Assembly: GCF_014199415.1 (NCBI RefSeq)
Contig: NZ_JACIJN010000007.1
Span: 145,356-209,355 of the forward strand
Source: Sphingomonas endophytica
GTDB taxonomy: Bacteria > Pseudomonadota > Alphaproteobacteria > Sphingomonadales > Sphingomonadaceae
Length of the DNA stretch: 64,000 bases
Direction: 5' to 3'
This document shows positions 1 to 7,574 of this stretch, piece by piece. Made by a program: the position numbers and the translations under genes. Under the pieces are notes generated by a model that was not told the DNA's origin, did no database searches, and worked only from the letters and a program-made list of their open reading frames with translations. The first letter of the stretch is position 1, and each line of letters opens with the position of its first letter.

Positions 1-893
1 TCGGCGGCCGTATCGGTCGGGTCGGTGAGCAGCCGGCGGATTGCAGCTGCCTGTTCGCTGTCGGCACGGGCCGCCGTGGCAGTGAAATAGGCGCGGGTGG
101 TGTCGGTGAAGCGGACCGGGAAGTCATAGCCCTGCACCGCCTTGATCGCATCGGCCAGTTCGTAGATCGCATTGTCCGGGGTCGGTGCGGAGCTGTGCCC
201 GCCGGGGTTGGTGGTGACGAACGTATAATTCTGCGCCGCCTTCTCGCCGACCTGCACCGCCAGCAGCTGGCGCTTGCCCGCGCCATCGAGCCGCCCGCCG
301 CCGCCTTCGTTGAGCGCGAACTCGGCGGCGATCAGCTCGGGGCGGTTCTGCGCCAGCCATTGCGCGCCGTTGAACGCGAAGGTCGTCTCCTCGCCGCAGG
401 TCAGCGCGAGCTTGATCGTCCGCTTCGGACGATAGCCCTGCTGGCGGAAGCGGATCATCGCATCGGCCCAGATCGCCGCCATCGCCTTGTCGTCGACCGC
501 GCCGCGCGCGTAATAAAAGCCGCCTTCCTCGACCAGCTTGAACGGATCGCGCTGCCAATCCTCGCGCTTGGCGGCGACGACGTCGAGATGGCCGAGCAGC
601 AGGATCGGCTTGGCGGCGGGGTCGCTACCCTTCAGCACCGCGACGATGCCGCCGTCGTTCGGATGCTCGGGCACCGCAAAGCGGGTGATATCGGCATCGG
701 CGAAACCCGCTGCCTGCAACCGCGCGCCGATCTGCGCCGCCGCCTGTGTGCAGCTGCCGACGTTTACGACGGTGTTGGTTTCGACCAGCTCCTTGTAGAG
801 CGTGAAGAACGCTTTCTGGTCGGGGCGGGTCTGCGCCTGGGCGTTCGTCGCCAGCATCGCCACTAGGCCGGCCGCGATCGCTACGTTACGCAT
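1..893 (-). CDS. M20/M25/M40 family metallopeptidase, exported (C-terminus beyond window edge)
   Basis: Reading leftward from the ATG at 893 gives an open frame to the window edge: about 297 residues with the C-terminus missing. The first ~21 residues (MRNVAIAAGLVAMLATNAQA) form a signal peptide ending AQA, so the enzyme should act in the periplasm. M20 zinc-peptidase motifs are visible: GHLDVV (metal His/Asp, about residue 107), ARGAVDDKA (bridging Asp) and CGEET (catalytic Glu pair). A GGHSS motif near residue 245 fits the start of the lid/dimerisation region. Family members are di-zinc exopeptidases or aminoacylases; the substrate cannot be named. The gene runs in the same direction as the next two genes, but a 59-bp gap separates it from the aspartic protease gene, so shared transcription is uncertain. 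Confidence 0.9.
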   Translation of the reverse strand, partial: MRNVAIAAGLVAMLATNAQAQTRPDQKAFFTLYKELVETNTVVNVGSCTQAAAQIGARLQAAGFADADITRFAVPEHPNDGGIVAVLKGSDPAAKPILLLGHLDVVAAKREDWQRDPFKLVEEGGFYYARGAVDDKAMAAIWADAMIRFRQQGYRPKRTIKLALTCGEETTFAFNGAQWLAQNRPELIAAEFALNEGGGGRLDGAGKRQLLAVQVGEKAAQNYTFVTTNPGGHSSAPTPDNAIYELADAIKAVQGYDFPVRFTDTTRAYFTATAARADSEQAAAIRRLLTDPTDTAA

Positions 894-952
894 CCACATA
901 CCCCTTCGTCGTTGCCGCAATCGTCGCAGCGAAGCGTCAGGGGCGCAATATG

Positions 953-1876
953 TCACAACACGCGGGCACGCCCTGTGTCGCGGGGCAGCAGCAGCCGTAA
1001 TTCACGCCGCGCAAAGTCGATATGCACGCGCCGGAACAGCCGCAGCACATCCATCCCGAGCAGCAACGCCGGCTTCCCTTCAAGCCCGAACGCGGCGAAC
1101 GGCCGCGCGTCGGCGAAGCCGACCGGCAGCGAACGGATCGTGGCGCTTCCCAGCGTCAGCATCGGCACCGCGGCATAATCGGTGGTGATGCTGTCGCCGG
1201 TGACGCTGGTGAACACGATCGGCGTGCCGGCGCCGCGCCGCGCCAGCAAGCGCCGCAACGCCAGATTGCCGATGCTGACGCTCGTCCCGGTATCCAGCAC
1301 CACGCGCACCCGCCGCCCCGCGACCGTGGCATTGGTGACGACCAACTGGCCGAACAGGCTTTTGGCGCGGACCACGATCTCGCCCGGCTCCGGGCGGGGC
1401 GGCTTTACGCCGATGGCAGGCGCGACGGTCATCCGCTGCTGGTCGAAGTCGATCGTCAGCGCATGGTCCTGCATCGCGTCGATCCCGAGGATCCCGAGCG
1501 CGCCCATGTCCTGCGCGTCGAGCGCCGGTGCCTCGACGCGCCGCGCCCCCAGCGTGCTGACCGACAGCGACGGGATAACGACCGTCGCCACCGTGCTGGT
1601 GCCGGTGATCGTCGTCATCCGCACCGTCGGGCCGGCGGGCAGCGCGAGCCGAGTCGCGAGCTGGCGCGAGATGACGCTGCGCTGCGCCCCCGAGTCGACG
1701 ATGAACGGATATGGACCGGCGGCGTCGATCCGCACCGGCACGGTCATCCGATCTTCCTGATTGAGAAAGGCAAGATCATCGCCGACCGGTGCAATGGGCG
1801 GCACCGGCGGGGGCGTGTCCTGCGCGGTCGCGGGCAGTGCGGCGCAGGCCAGCAGCAGCGCGAAGATCCTCTCCAT
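953..1876 (-). CDS. Retroviral-type (two-lobed) aspartic protease family protein, exported
   Basis: A 307-residue protein with an N-terminal signal peptide (MERIFALLLACAALPATAQ) followed by a Pro-rich linker. Two aspartic-protease active-site signatures are present: FIVDSGAQ (Asp61) and VVLDTGTS (Asp194). The polypeptide therefore carries both lobes, as in the clan AA aspartyl proteases found in many alphaproteobacteria. It probably degrades or processes proteins in the periplasm; the substrate is unknown. The gene starts 30 bp after the stop of the helicase gene on the same strand, so the two may be co-transcribed, though no functional link is evident. The first motif has Ser in place of the usual Thr (DSG rather than DTG), which is tolerated in this clan. 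Confidence 0.85.
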   Translation of the reverse strand: MERIFALLLACAALPATAQDTPPPVPPIAPVGDDLAFLNQEDRMTVPVRIDAAGPYPFIVDSGAQRSVISRQLATRLALPAGPTVRMTTITGTSTVATVVIPSLSVSTLGARRVEAPALDAQDMGALGILGIDAMQDHALTIDFDQQRMTVAPAIGVKPPRPEPGEIVVRAKSLFGQLVVTNATVAGRRVRVVLDTGTSVSIGNLALRRLLARRGAGTPIVFTSVTGDSITTDYAAVPMLTLGSATIRSLPVGFADARPFAAFGLEGKPALLLGMDVLRLFRRVHIDFARRELRLLLPRDTGRARVL

Positions 1877-1906
1877 AGCTCACGCTACGCCTCGCGCAGC
1901 GCGCGA

Positions 1907-4315
1907 TCAATCCACGCGCATCGCCTCCGCCGCCAGCGCCTCGGCCTCGATCAGCAGCGCGTCGTCGGCACTGCCGGTCGCGACCTTCTCGCGCCCGATC
2001 AGCGTCAGCACCGGCACTGCGAGCGGGGTGACGCGCGGCAGGTCGACATGCACCATCGTGTCGGCGGCGCGGTCGAGCAGATCGGCGAGCCGCCCGACGT
2101 CGGTCATCCGCGCCCGCGCATCGGCCCAGGCGGCCTCCAGCAGCACATGCCCCGGCTCATACTGGCGCAGTACGTCGTAGATCAGGTCGGTCGAAAAGGT
2201 CACCTGCCGCCCGGTCTTGCGCTTGCCGGGATGCTGGCGCTCGACCAGCCCGCCGATCACCGCCACCTCGCGGAACGCGCGCTTGAGCAGGTGCGAGCGT
2301 TCGACCCATTCGACGAACTCATGTTCGAGGATGTCGGCGCTGAACAGCGCGGCGGGATCGGTGACCTTCTCCAGCCCGTAACAGGCAATCGCATAATCAT
2401 TGGCGACGAAGCCGAGCGGCTTGAGCCCCAACGTCTCCATCCGCTTCGTCACCAGCATCCCCAGCGACTGGTGCGCGTTCCAGCCCTCGAAGCTGTAGGC
2501 GATCATGTAGTGCCGCCCTTCGCGCGGGAAGGTCTCGACCAGCAATTGCTCGGGGTGTGGCAACGTCGAGCGGCGCTGCTGGATCTCCAGCCATTCGCGC
2601 ACGTCGTCGGGGAAGCGGTGCCATTCGGCGGGCGTGTCGAGGAAGCGCCGGACGCGATTGGCGAGGTTGGTCGACAGCGGCATCCGGCTGCCGCCATAGG
2701 TCGGGATGCGCGCCGGGCGGCTGGTGGCGCGGACGATCAGGTCCTCGGTGTCGATCTTCTCGACCTCGAGGCTCAGCCCGGCGAAGAAGAAGGTGTCACC
2801 ATGGCTCAGCGTCGCGGCAAACCCCTCCTCGACCTTGCCAAGCGCGCGCCCGTTGCGGAATCGCACCTTGAGCATCGTCGCCTCGACGATGATCCCGGCG
2901 TTGAGCCGATGCTGCGCGACGAACTTCGGATGACTCACCCGCCAGCGGCCGTCGGCATCCTGCGTCAGCCGCTTGAACCGGTCATAGGCGCGCAGGGAGT
3001 AGCCGCCGTCGCGGATGAAGCCGAGCACGCGGTCGAACAATTCGTCGGTCAGCGCCGAATAGGGGAGGGCGGAGCGCACCTCGTCCAGCATCGCCGCCTG
3101 CTCGAACGGCGCGGCGCAAGCGCACGCCATGACATGCTGCGCGAGCACGTCCAGCGCCCCCATCCGGAACACGTCGCTGTCCAGCTCGCCCGCCTCGACC
3201 GCGTCGAGCGCGGCGCGCGCCTCCAGATATTCGAAGCGGTTGCCGGGAACGAGGATCGCCTCGCTCGCCTGATCGAGCCGGTGGTTCGAGCGGCCGATCC
3301 GCTGGAGCAGCCGCGACGAGCCTTTGGGCGCGCCCATCTGGATCACGCAATCGACATCGCCCCAGTCGACGCCGAGGTCGAGGCTGGCAGTCGCCACCAA
3401 GGCGCGGAGCCGCCCGTCCGCCATCGCGCTCTCCACCTTGCGGCGCGCTTCTTTTTCGAGGCTGCCGTGGTGGATACCGATCGGCAGCTGCATCGCATTG
3501 GCCTTCCACAGATCCTGGAAGATCAGCTCGGCAAGGCTCCGGGTGTTGCAGAAGACGATCGAGGTCTTGTGGGTCTCGATCTCGGCCATGACCTGCTCGG
3601 CGGCATAGCGCCCCGAATGGCCCGCCCACGGCACGCGGCCTTCGGGCAGCAGGATTGCGATGTCCGGGTCCACCCCGGCGTCGCCGTGCACCAGCGCGAC
3701 GCGATCGATGTCGCCATCGGGTGCGAGCCATGCGCGATAGCCGTCGGGGTCGGCGACGGTCGCCGACAGCGCGACGCGGCGCAGCGCGGGCGCGATCGTC
3801 TGAAGGCGCGCCATGCACAGGTTGAGCAGGTCGCCGCGCTTGCCGGTGGCGAAGGCGTGAACTTCGTCGACGACGATCGTCCGCAGCCCGGCAAACATCG
3901 TGAAACTGTCGGGATAGCTAAGCAGCAGCGACAGCGACTCGGGGGTGGTCAGCAGGATCTGCGGCGGCTTGACGCGCTGCCGGGCCTTGCGATCGGATGG
4001 CGTGTCGCCGGTGCGGGTCTCGACGCGCAGGTCGAGCCCCATTTCCTCGATCGGCGCGAGCAGGTTGCGCTGGATATCGACCGCCAGCGCCTTGAGCGGC
4101 GAGACGTAGAGCGTGTGCAGCCCGTCGACGGGTGCGTCGATGAGTTCGGCCAATGTCGGGAGGAACCCGGCGAGCGTCTTGCCCGCGCCGGTGGCGGCGA
4201 TCAGCAGCGCGTGATGCCCGGCGCGCGCCTCATCCAGCATCGCCAATTGATGCCGGCGCGGCTGCCAGCCACGCCGCGCGAACCAGTCGGTGAGGACAGC
4301 GGGGAGGGCGGTCAA
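1907..4315 (-). CDS. Ligase-associated DNA damage response DEXH-box helicase (Lhr family)
   Basis: An 802-residue superfamily 2 helicase. Motif I is ATGAGKT (residues 41-47), the DEVH box lies in VVDEVHAF (about residue 150), motif III is SATVADP, and motif VI is LLQRIGRSNHR. The remainder is the winged-helix and Lhr-core C-terminal region. This subfamily is usually encoded with an ATP-dependent DNA ligase, a metallo-beta-lactamase-fold exonuclease and the phosphoesterase PdeM, and is thought to serve repair of cross-links and strand breaks. Here the exonuclease lies 450 bp away on the opposite strand, but no ligase or phosphoesterase gene is adjacent. Start and length agree with the family. 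Confidence 0.9.
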   Translation of the reverse strand: MTALPAVLTDWFARRGWQPRRHQLAMLDEARAGHHALLIAATGAGKTLAGFLPTLAELIDAPVDGLHTLYVSPLKALAVDIQRNLLAPIEEMGLDLRVETRTGDTPSDRKARQRVKPPQILLTTPESLSLLLSYPDSFTMFAGLRTIVVDEVHAFATGKRGDLLNLCMARLQTIAPALRRVALSATVADPDGYRAWLAPDGDIDRVALVHGDAGVDPDIAILLPEGRVPWAGHSGRYAAEQVMAEIETHKTSIVFCNTRSLAELIFQDLWKANAMQLPIGIHHGSLEKEARRKVESAMADGRLRALVATASLDLGVDWGDVDCVIQMGAPKGSSRLLQRIGRSNHRLDQASEAILVPGNRFEYLEARAALDAVEAGELDSDVFRMGALDVLAQHVMACACAAPFEQAAMLDEVRSALPYSALTDELFDRVLGFIRDGGYSLRAYDRFKRLTQDADGRWRVSHPKFVAQHRLNAGIIVEATMLKVRFRNGRALGKVEEGFAATLSHGDTFFFAGLSLEVEKIDTEDLIVRATSRPARIPTYGGSRMPLSTNLANRVRRFLDTPAEWHRFPDDVREWLEIQQRRSTLPHPEQLLVETFPREGRHYMIAYSFEGWNAHQSLGMLVTKRMETLGLKPLGFVANDYAIACYGLEKVTDPAALFSADILEHEFVEWVERSHLLKRAFREVAVIGGLVERQHPGKRKTGRQVTFSTDLIYDVLRQYEPGHVLLEAAWADARARMTDVGRLADLLDRAADTMVHVDLPRVTPLAVPVLTLIGREKVATGSADDALLIEAEALAAEAMRVD

Positions 4316-4388
4316 TCGGGCGTCCGGGCGGGCATGTCAGTGATGTAGGTGTTGGGGTGGAGGAGGCAACTGCATGCCCTGCCGCCTT

Positions 4389-4483
4389 CGTCATTCCCGC
4401 GAAGGCGGGAATCCAGAACCTCTGACGTTGGTAGCTTTCACTGCGACCTGCGCGTCTGGATTCCCGCCTTCGCGGAAATGACG
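4389..4483. repeat. Family A palindromic intergenic repeat, copy 1
   Basis: The arms CGTCATTCCCGCGAAGGCGG and its near-exact reverse complement enclose a partly conserved centre (AACCTCTGACGT ... CTGCGCGTCTGG). The same element recurs at 5772, 24248, 26391, 42896 and 46109. It lies upstream of the helicase start, between it and a small membrane-protein gene. The transcript of either strand would fold into a long hairpin. Confidence 0.9.
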
Positions 4484-4507
4484 AGAGACGGGGCAATGAC
4501 GGACAGC

Positions 4508-4690
4508 TCACGGCGTCCGCGTGCGATCCTCGGCCGATTGCTGCTTGTACAGTTCGCGCGTCGCCTGCTCGGTCCGCGCTTCTTCACGCGGCGAACGCTT
4601 GCGATTGCGCAGCATCGCGAACAACAATGCCGCCACCAGGATGATCGGCCCGACGATCACCACGAAGCTCCACCAACCGTCGCCTGCCAT
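4508..4690 (-). CDS. Small single-pass membrane protein, 60 residues, function unknown
   Basis: The start at 4690 is preceded by GGGAGAGAGCCG, a fair ribosome-binding site. A longer in-frame ORF extends upstream, but only the stretch from MAGDGWW looks like protein. Residues 6-26 form one hydrophobic segment (WWSFVVIVGPIILVAALLF), followed by a basic stop-transfer stretch (RNRKR) and a charged tail rich in Glu, Arg and Gln. The predicted topology is N-out/C-in. Short proteins of this layout are common and uncharacterised in sphingomonads. It lies between the divergent helicase and exonuclease genes, so a link to DNA repair is possible only by position. Confidence 0.65.
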   Translation of the reverse strand: MAGDGWWSFVVIVGPIILVAALLFAMLRNRKRSPREEARTEQATRELYKQQSAEDRTRTP

Positions 4691-4763
4691 CGGCTCTCTC
4701 CCGTATCTCGGGTGGTCAACGACGCGTCGATGAACTTCGATCCGCGCGCGCGGTTGGTGCGGC

Positions 4764-5762
4764 ATGGCAACGCTCGGCGACTGGCTCGAACCGCACCCGC
4801 ACGGGCTGTACGTGCGCCCCGCCGATGCGTGGGTCGACCCGTCGATCCCGGTCGCGCGCGCGCTCGTCACCCACGGCCACGCCGATCATGCGCGCGGCGG
4901 GCATGGCGAGGTGTGGGCGACCCCCGAAACGCTCGCGATCATGGACGCGCGCTATGGCGAGCAGGTCGGTCGCCCGGTCGCCTATGGCGAGAGCATCCGG
5001 CTCGGCGACGTCGAAATCGGCTTCGTCCCCGCCGGGCATGTGCTCGGCTCGGCGCAGATCGTGCTCGATCATCGTGGCGAGCGCGTGGTGGCGTCGGGCG
5101 ATTACAAGCGCCGCGCCGACCCGACCTGCATCCCGTTCGAGCCGGTCAAATGCGACGTGTTCATTACCGAGGCGACCTTCGGCCTGCCGGTGTTCCGCCA
5201 TCCCGACACCGGCGACGAGATCGACAAGTTGATCGCGCGGCTCCACGCCAATCCCGAGCGCTGCATCGTCGTCGGCGCCTATGCGCTCGGCAAGGCACAG
5301 CGCGTGATCGCCGAGCTGCGCGTCCGGGGGCACACCGCGCCGATCTATATTCATGGTGCGCTCCAGCGGCTGTGCGACCTGTATGCGGCGCATGGCGTCC
5401 CGCTTGGCGAGCTGCGCCCGGCGACCGGCGTCGCGAAGGCGGAGATGGCGGGGCATATCGTGATGTGCCCGCCCTCGGCGCTCAACGACCGCTGGTCGCG
5501 GCGGCTGCCCGATCCGATCACCGCGATGGCGAGCGGCTGGATGCGGGTGCGGCAACGCGCGCGGCAGAAGAACGTCGAGTTGCCGCTGATCCTGTCCGAC
5601 CATGCCGACTGGGACGAACTCACCGAGACGCTGAGCGAGATCTCGCCGCGCGAGGTGTGGGTGACGCATGGGCGCGAGGAGGCGCTGGTCCATTGGTGCA
5701 TGACCCGGCAGATCAAGGCGCGCGCGCTCGCGCTGGTCGGGTTCGAGGATGAGGACGACTAG
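4764..5762 (+). CDS. Ligase-associated DNA damage response exonuclease (metallo-beta-lactamase fold)
   Basis: A 332-residue protein of the MBL/beta-CASP nuclease group. The metal-binding HxHxDH motif is THGHADH (residues 36-42). GHVLGSAQI and ASGDYKRR supply the following MBL motifs, and the later SDHADW and THGREEALVHW segments match the C-terminal conserved histidines. This is the exonuclease normally encoded beside a repair ATP-dependent ligase and the DEXH helicase. Here it is divergent from the helicase and is followed by a repeat and an unrelated peptidase gene, so the ligase is absent from its usual place. It starts at the ATG at 4764, giving normal family length. Confidence 0.9.
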   Translation: MATLGDWLEPHPHGLYVRPADAWVDPSIPVARALVTHGHADHARGGHGEVWATPETLAIMDARYGEQVGRPVAYGESIRLGDVEIGFVPAGHVLGSAQIVLDHRGERVVASGDYKRRADPTCIPFEPVKCDVFITEATFGLPVFRHPDTGDEIDKLIARLHANPERCIVVGAYALGKAQRVIAELRVRGHTAPIYIHGALQRLCDLYAAHGVPLGELRPATGVAKAEMAGHIVMCPPSALNDRWSRRLPDPITAMASGWMRVRQRARQKNVELPLILSDHADWDELTETLSEISPREVWVTHGREEALVHWCMTRQIKARALALVGFEDEDD

Positions 5763-5771
5763 CCCCACATC

Positions 5772-5865
5772 CGTCATTCCCGCGCAGGCGGGAATCCAGA
5801 ACCTCTGACGTCGCGAGCCTTGCGAAGACCTGCGCGTCTGGATTCCCGCCTCCGCGGGAATGACG
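5772..5865. repeat. Family A palindromic intergenic repeat, copy 2
   Basis: It has the same arms and central AACCTCTGACGT/CTGCGCGTCTGG blocks as the copy at 4389. It sits 9 bp after the exonuclease stop codon and could act as its transcript end or as an RNA-stabilising hairpin. Confidence 0.9.
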
Positions 5866-5948
5866 CATAGGCAAGACACGACAACCGCTTGCATCGTTTC
5901 CATTGCGACGATTACACCAGCATCCCTGACCTATAAGGGGATCGCCTG

Positions 5949-7574
5949 ATGCGCTTCGGATACGCCGCCCTCCTGCTCGCCGCCGCGACGATGCCGGCGC
6001 TGGCGCAGGACAAGGACAAGCGGCCGGCCAAGAGCAACGCCGAGATGCAGAAGGAGGAGGCCGACGCCGCCACCGCCAACGCCCCGGTCGAGGAACGCGA
6101 GGAGCGCTCAAAGGGCGCGGTGACGGTCGCGGGAAAGCGGCTCGGCTATACCGCCACGGCGGGCACGCTGACGATCCGCGACATCGAGGGCAAGCCGACC
6201 GCATCGATGTTCTACACCGCCTATACGCTCGACGGCACCAAGCCGGGCACGAAGCGGCCGATCACCTATTTCTACAACGGCGGGCCGGGCAGCCCGACCT
6301 TCTGGCTGCACATGGGCTCGTTCGCGCCGGTGCGGCTCCAGACCGGCAGCCCCGAGTTCATCCGCCCCGCGCCCTATGATTTCGGCCCGAATCCCTACAC
6401 GTTGCTCGACAAGACCGACATGGTGTTCCTCGACGCGATCGGCGCGGGCTATTCGCGCCCGCTCGGCGATGCCAAGCCGGCGGACTTCTACGGCACCGAC
6501 GAGGATGCCGATGCCTTCGCCAAGGCGATCCTGCGCTATTCGACCAAATACGGTCGATGGAATTCGCCGAAGTTCATCTTCGGCGAGAGCTACGGCACGT
6601 TGCGCTCCGGCGCACTCGCCTATCAGCTTCAGGACCGCGGCATGGCGCTCAACGGCGTGGTGCTGCTCAGCTCGATCATGAACTACGGCTATCGCCAGCC
6701 GGGGCTCGATCAGGTCTATCTCAATTATCTGCCGAGCTACGCCGCGACCGCCTGGTACCACAACCGGCTTCCCAATCGCCCGGCGGACGTCGCGACGGTG
6801 GTGCAGCAGGCGCGCGACTTCGCGGTCGGCCCGTATATGTCGGCACTCGCCAAGGGACAGAACATCACCCCCGCCGAACGCGACAGTGTTGCCCGGCGCA
6901 TGAGCGAGCTGACCGGCCTGTCGCCCGACTTCCTGATCCGCAGCAACCTGCGCGTCGATCTGCCGCGCTTCCAGAAGGAGCTGCTGCGCGGCTCGCGCCA
7001 GACGGTCGGCCGCTTCGACTCGCGCTATGTCGGGGTCGACAGCGACGCGGCGGGCGAGCGCCCCGAAAGCGACGTGTCCTCCGACGCGATCTCGGGCGCG
7101 TTCATCGCCACGTTCAACGATTATGCGACCCACACGCTCGGCTACAAGACCGACATGCCGTACCGGCTGTCGGCGCGCGACGCGAAGGGGTGGACGTGGA
7201 ACTGGAAGCACGACTCGCCGCTGCGCGGGGGCGGGCAGCAGAACAACCCCAACACCGCGGTCGATCTGGCGGCGGCGATGCGCGGCAATCCCTATCTGCA
7301 GGTGCTGTCGATGAACGGCTGGTACGACATGGCGACGCCGTTCTTCGGCACCGAAAACGACCTCGGGCACATGATGCTCGAGCCGGCGCAGCAGCGGAAT
7401 CTCTCCTTCACTTACTATCCGGCGGGGCACATGACCTATCTCAATCCCGATGCGCTCGTGGCGATGAAGCGCGATCTTTCGGCATGGTATGACCGCGCGC
7501 TGGCGGTGGCGCGATCCGACGCGCCACCGGTCCCGCCGACGACCGCCGCCGCGACCGGGCAGGGGCCGAACTGA
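5949..7574 (+). CDS. S10 family serine carboxypeptidase-like peptidase, exported
   Basis: A 541-residue protein with a signal peptide (MRFGYAALLLAAATMPALAQ) and a Lys/Glu-rich spacer before the alpha/beta-hydrolase domain. The S10 hallmarks are present: NGGPGSPTFW (oxyanion region), FGESYGT with the nucleophile Ser near residue 215, the Asp in GWYDMATPF, and the His in PAGHMTYL near residue 494. It is expected to remove C-terminal residues from peptides in the periplasm. Its stop codon overlaps the next gene's ATG (TGATG at 7572-7576), so the two products are translationally coupled and probably share a peptide-catabolism role. Confidence 0.9.
   Translation: MRFGYAALLLAAATMPALAQDKDKRPAKSNAEMQKEEADAATANAPVEEREERSKGAVTVAGKRLGYTATAGTLTIRDIEGKPTASMFYTAYTLDGTKPGTKRPITYFYNGGPGSPTFWLHMGSFAPVRLQTGSPEFIRPAPYDFGPNPYTLLDKTDMVFLDAIGAGYSRPLGDAKPADFYGTDEDADAFAKAILRYSTKYGRWNSPKFIFGESYGTLRSGALAYQLQDRGMALNGVVLLSSIMNYGYRQPGLDQVYLNYLPSYAATAWYHNRLPNRPADVATVVQQARDFAVGPYMSALAKGQNITPAERDSVARRMSELTGLSPDFLIRSNLRVDLPRFQKELLRGSRQTVGRFDSRYVGVDSDAAGERPESDVSSDAISGAFIATFNDYATHTLGYKTDMPYRLSARDAKGWTWNWKHDSPLRGGGQQNNPNTAVDLAAAMRGNPYLQVLSMNGWYDMATPFFGTENDLGHMMLEPAQQRNLSFTYYPAGHMTYLNPDALVAMKRDLSAWYDRALAVARSDAPPVPPTTAAATGQGPN

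Noticed and set aside
1022..4348. A very long plus-strand open frame (over 1,100 codons) opposite the helicase gene
   Set aside because: It is antisense to a well-matched helicase and is rich in Arg, His, Gln and Asp as expected from the mirror frame of a high-GC gene. It has no domain or ribosome site.
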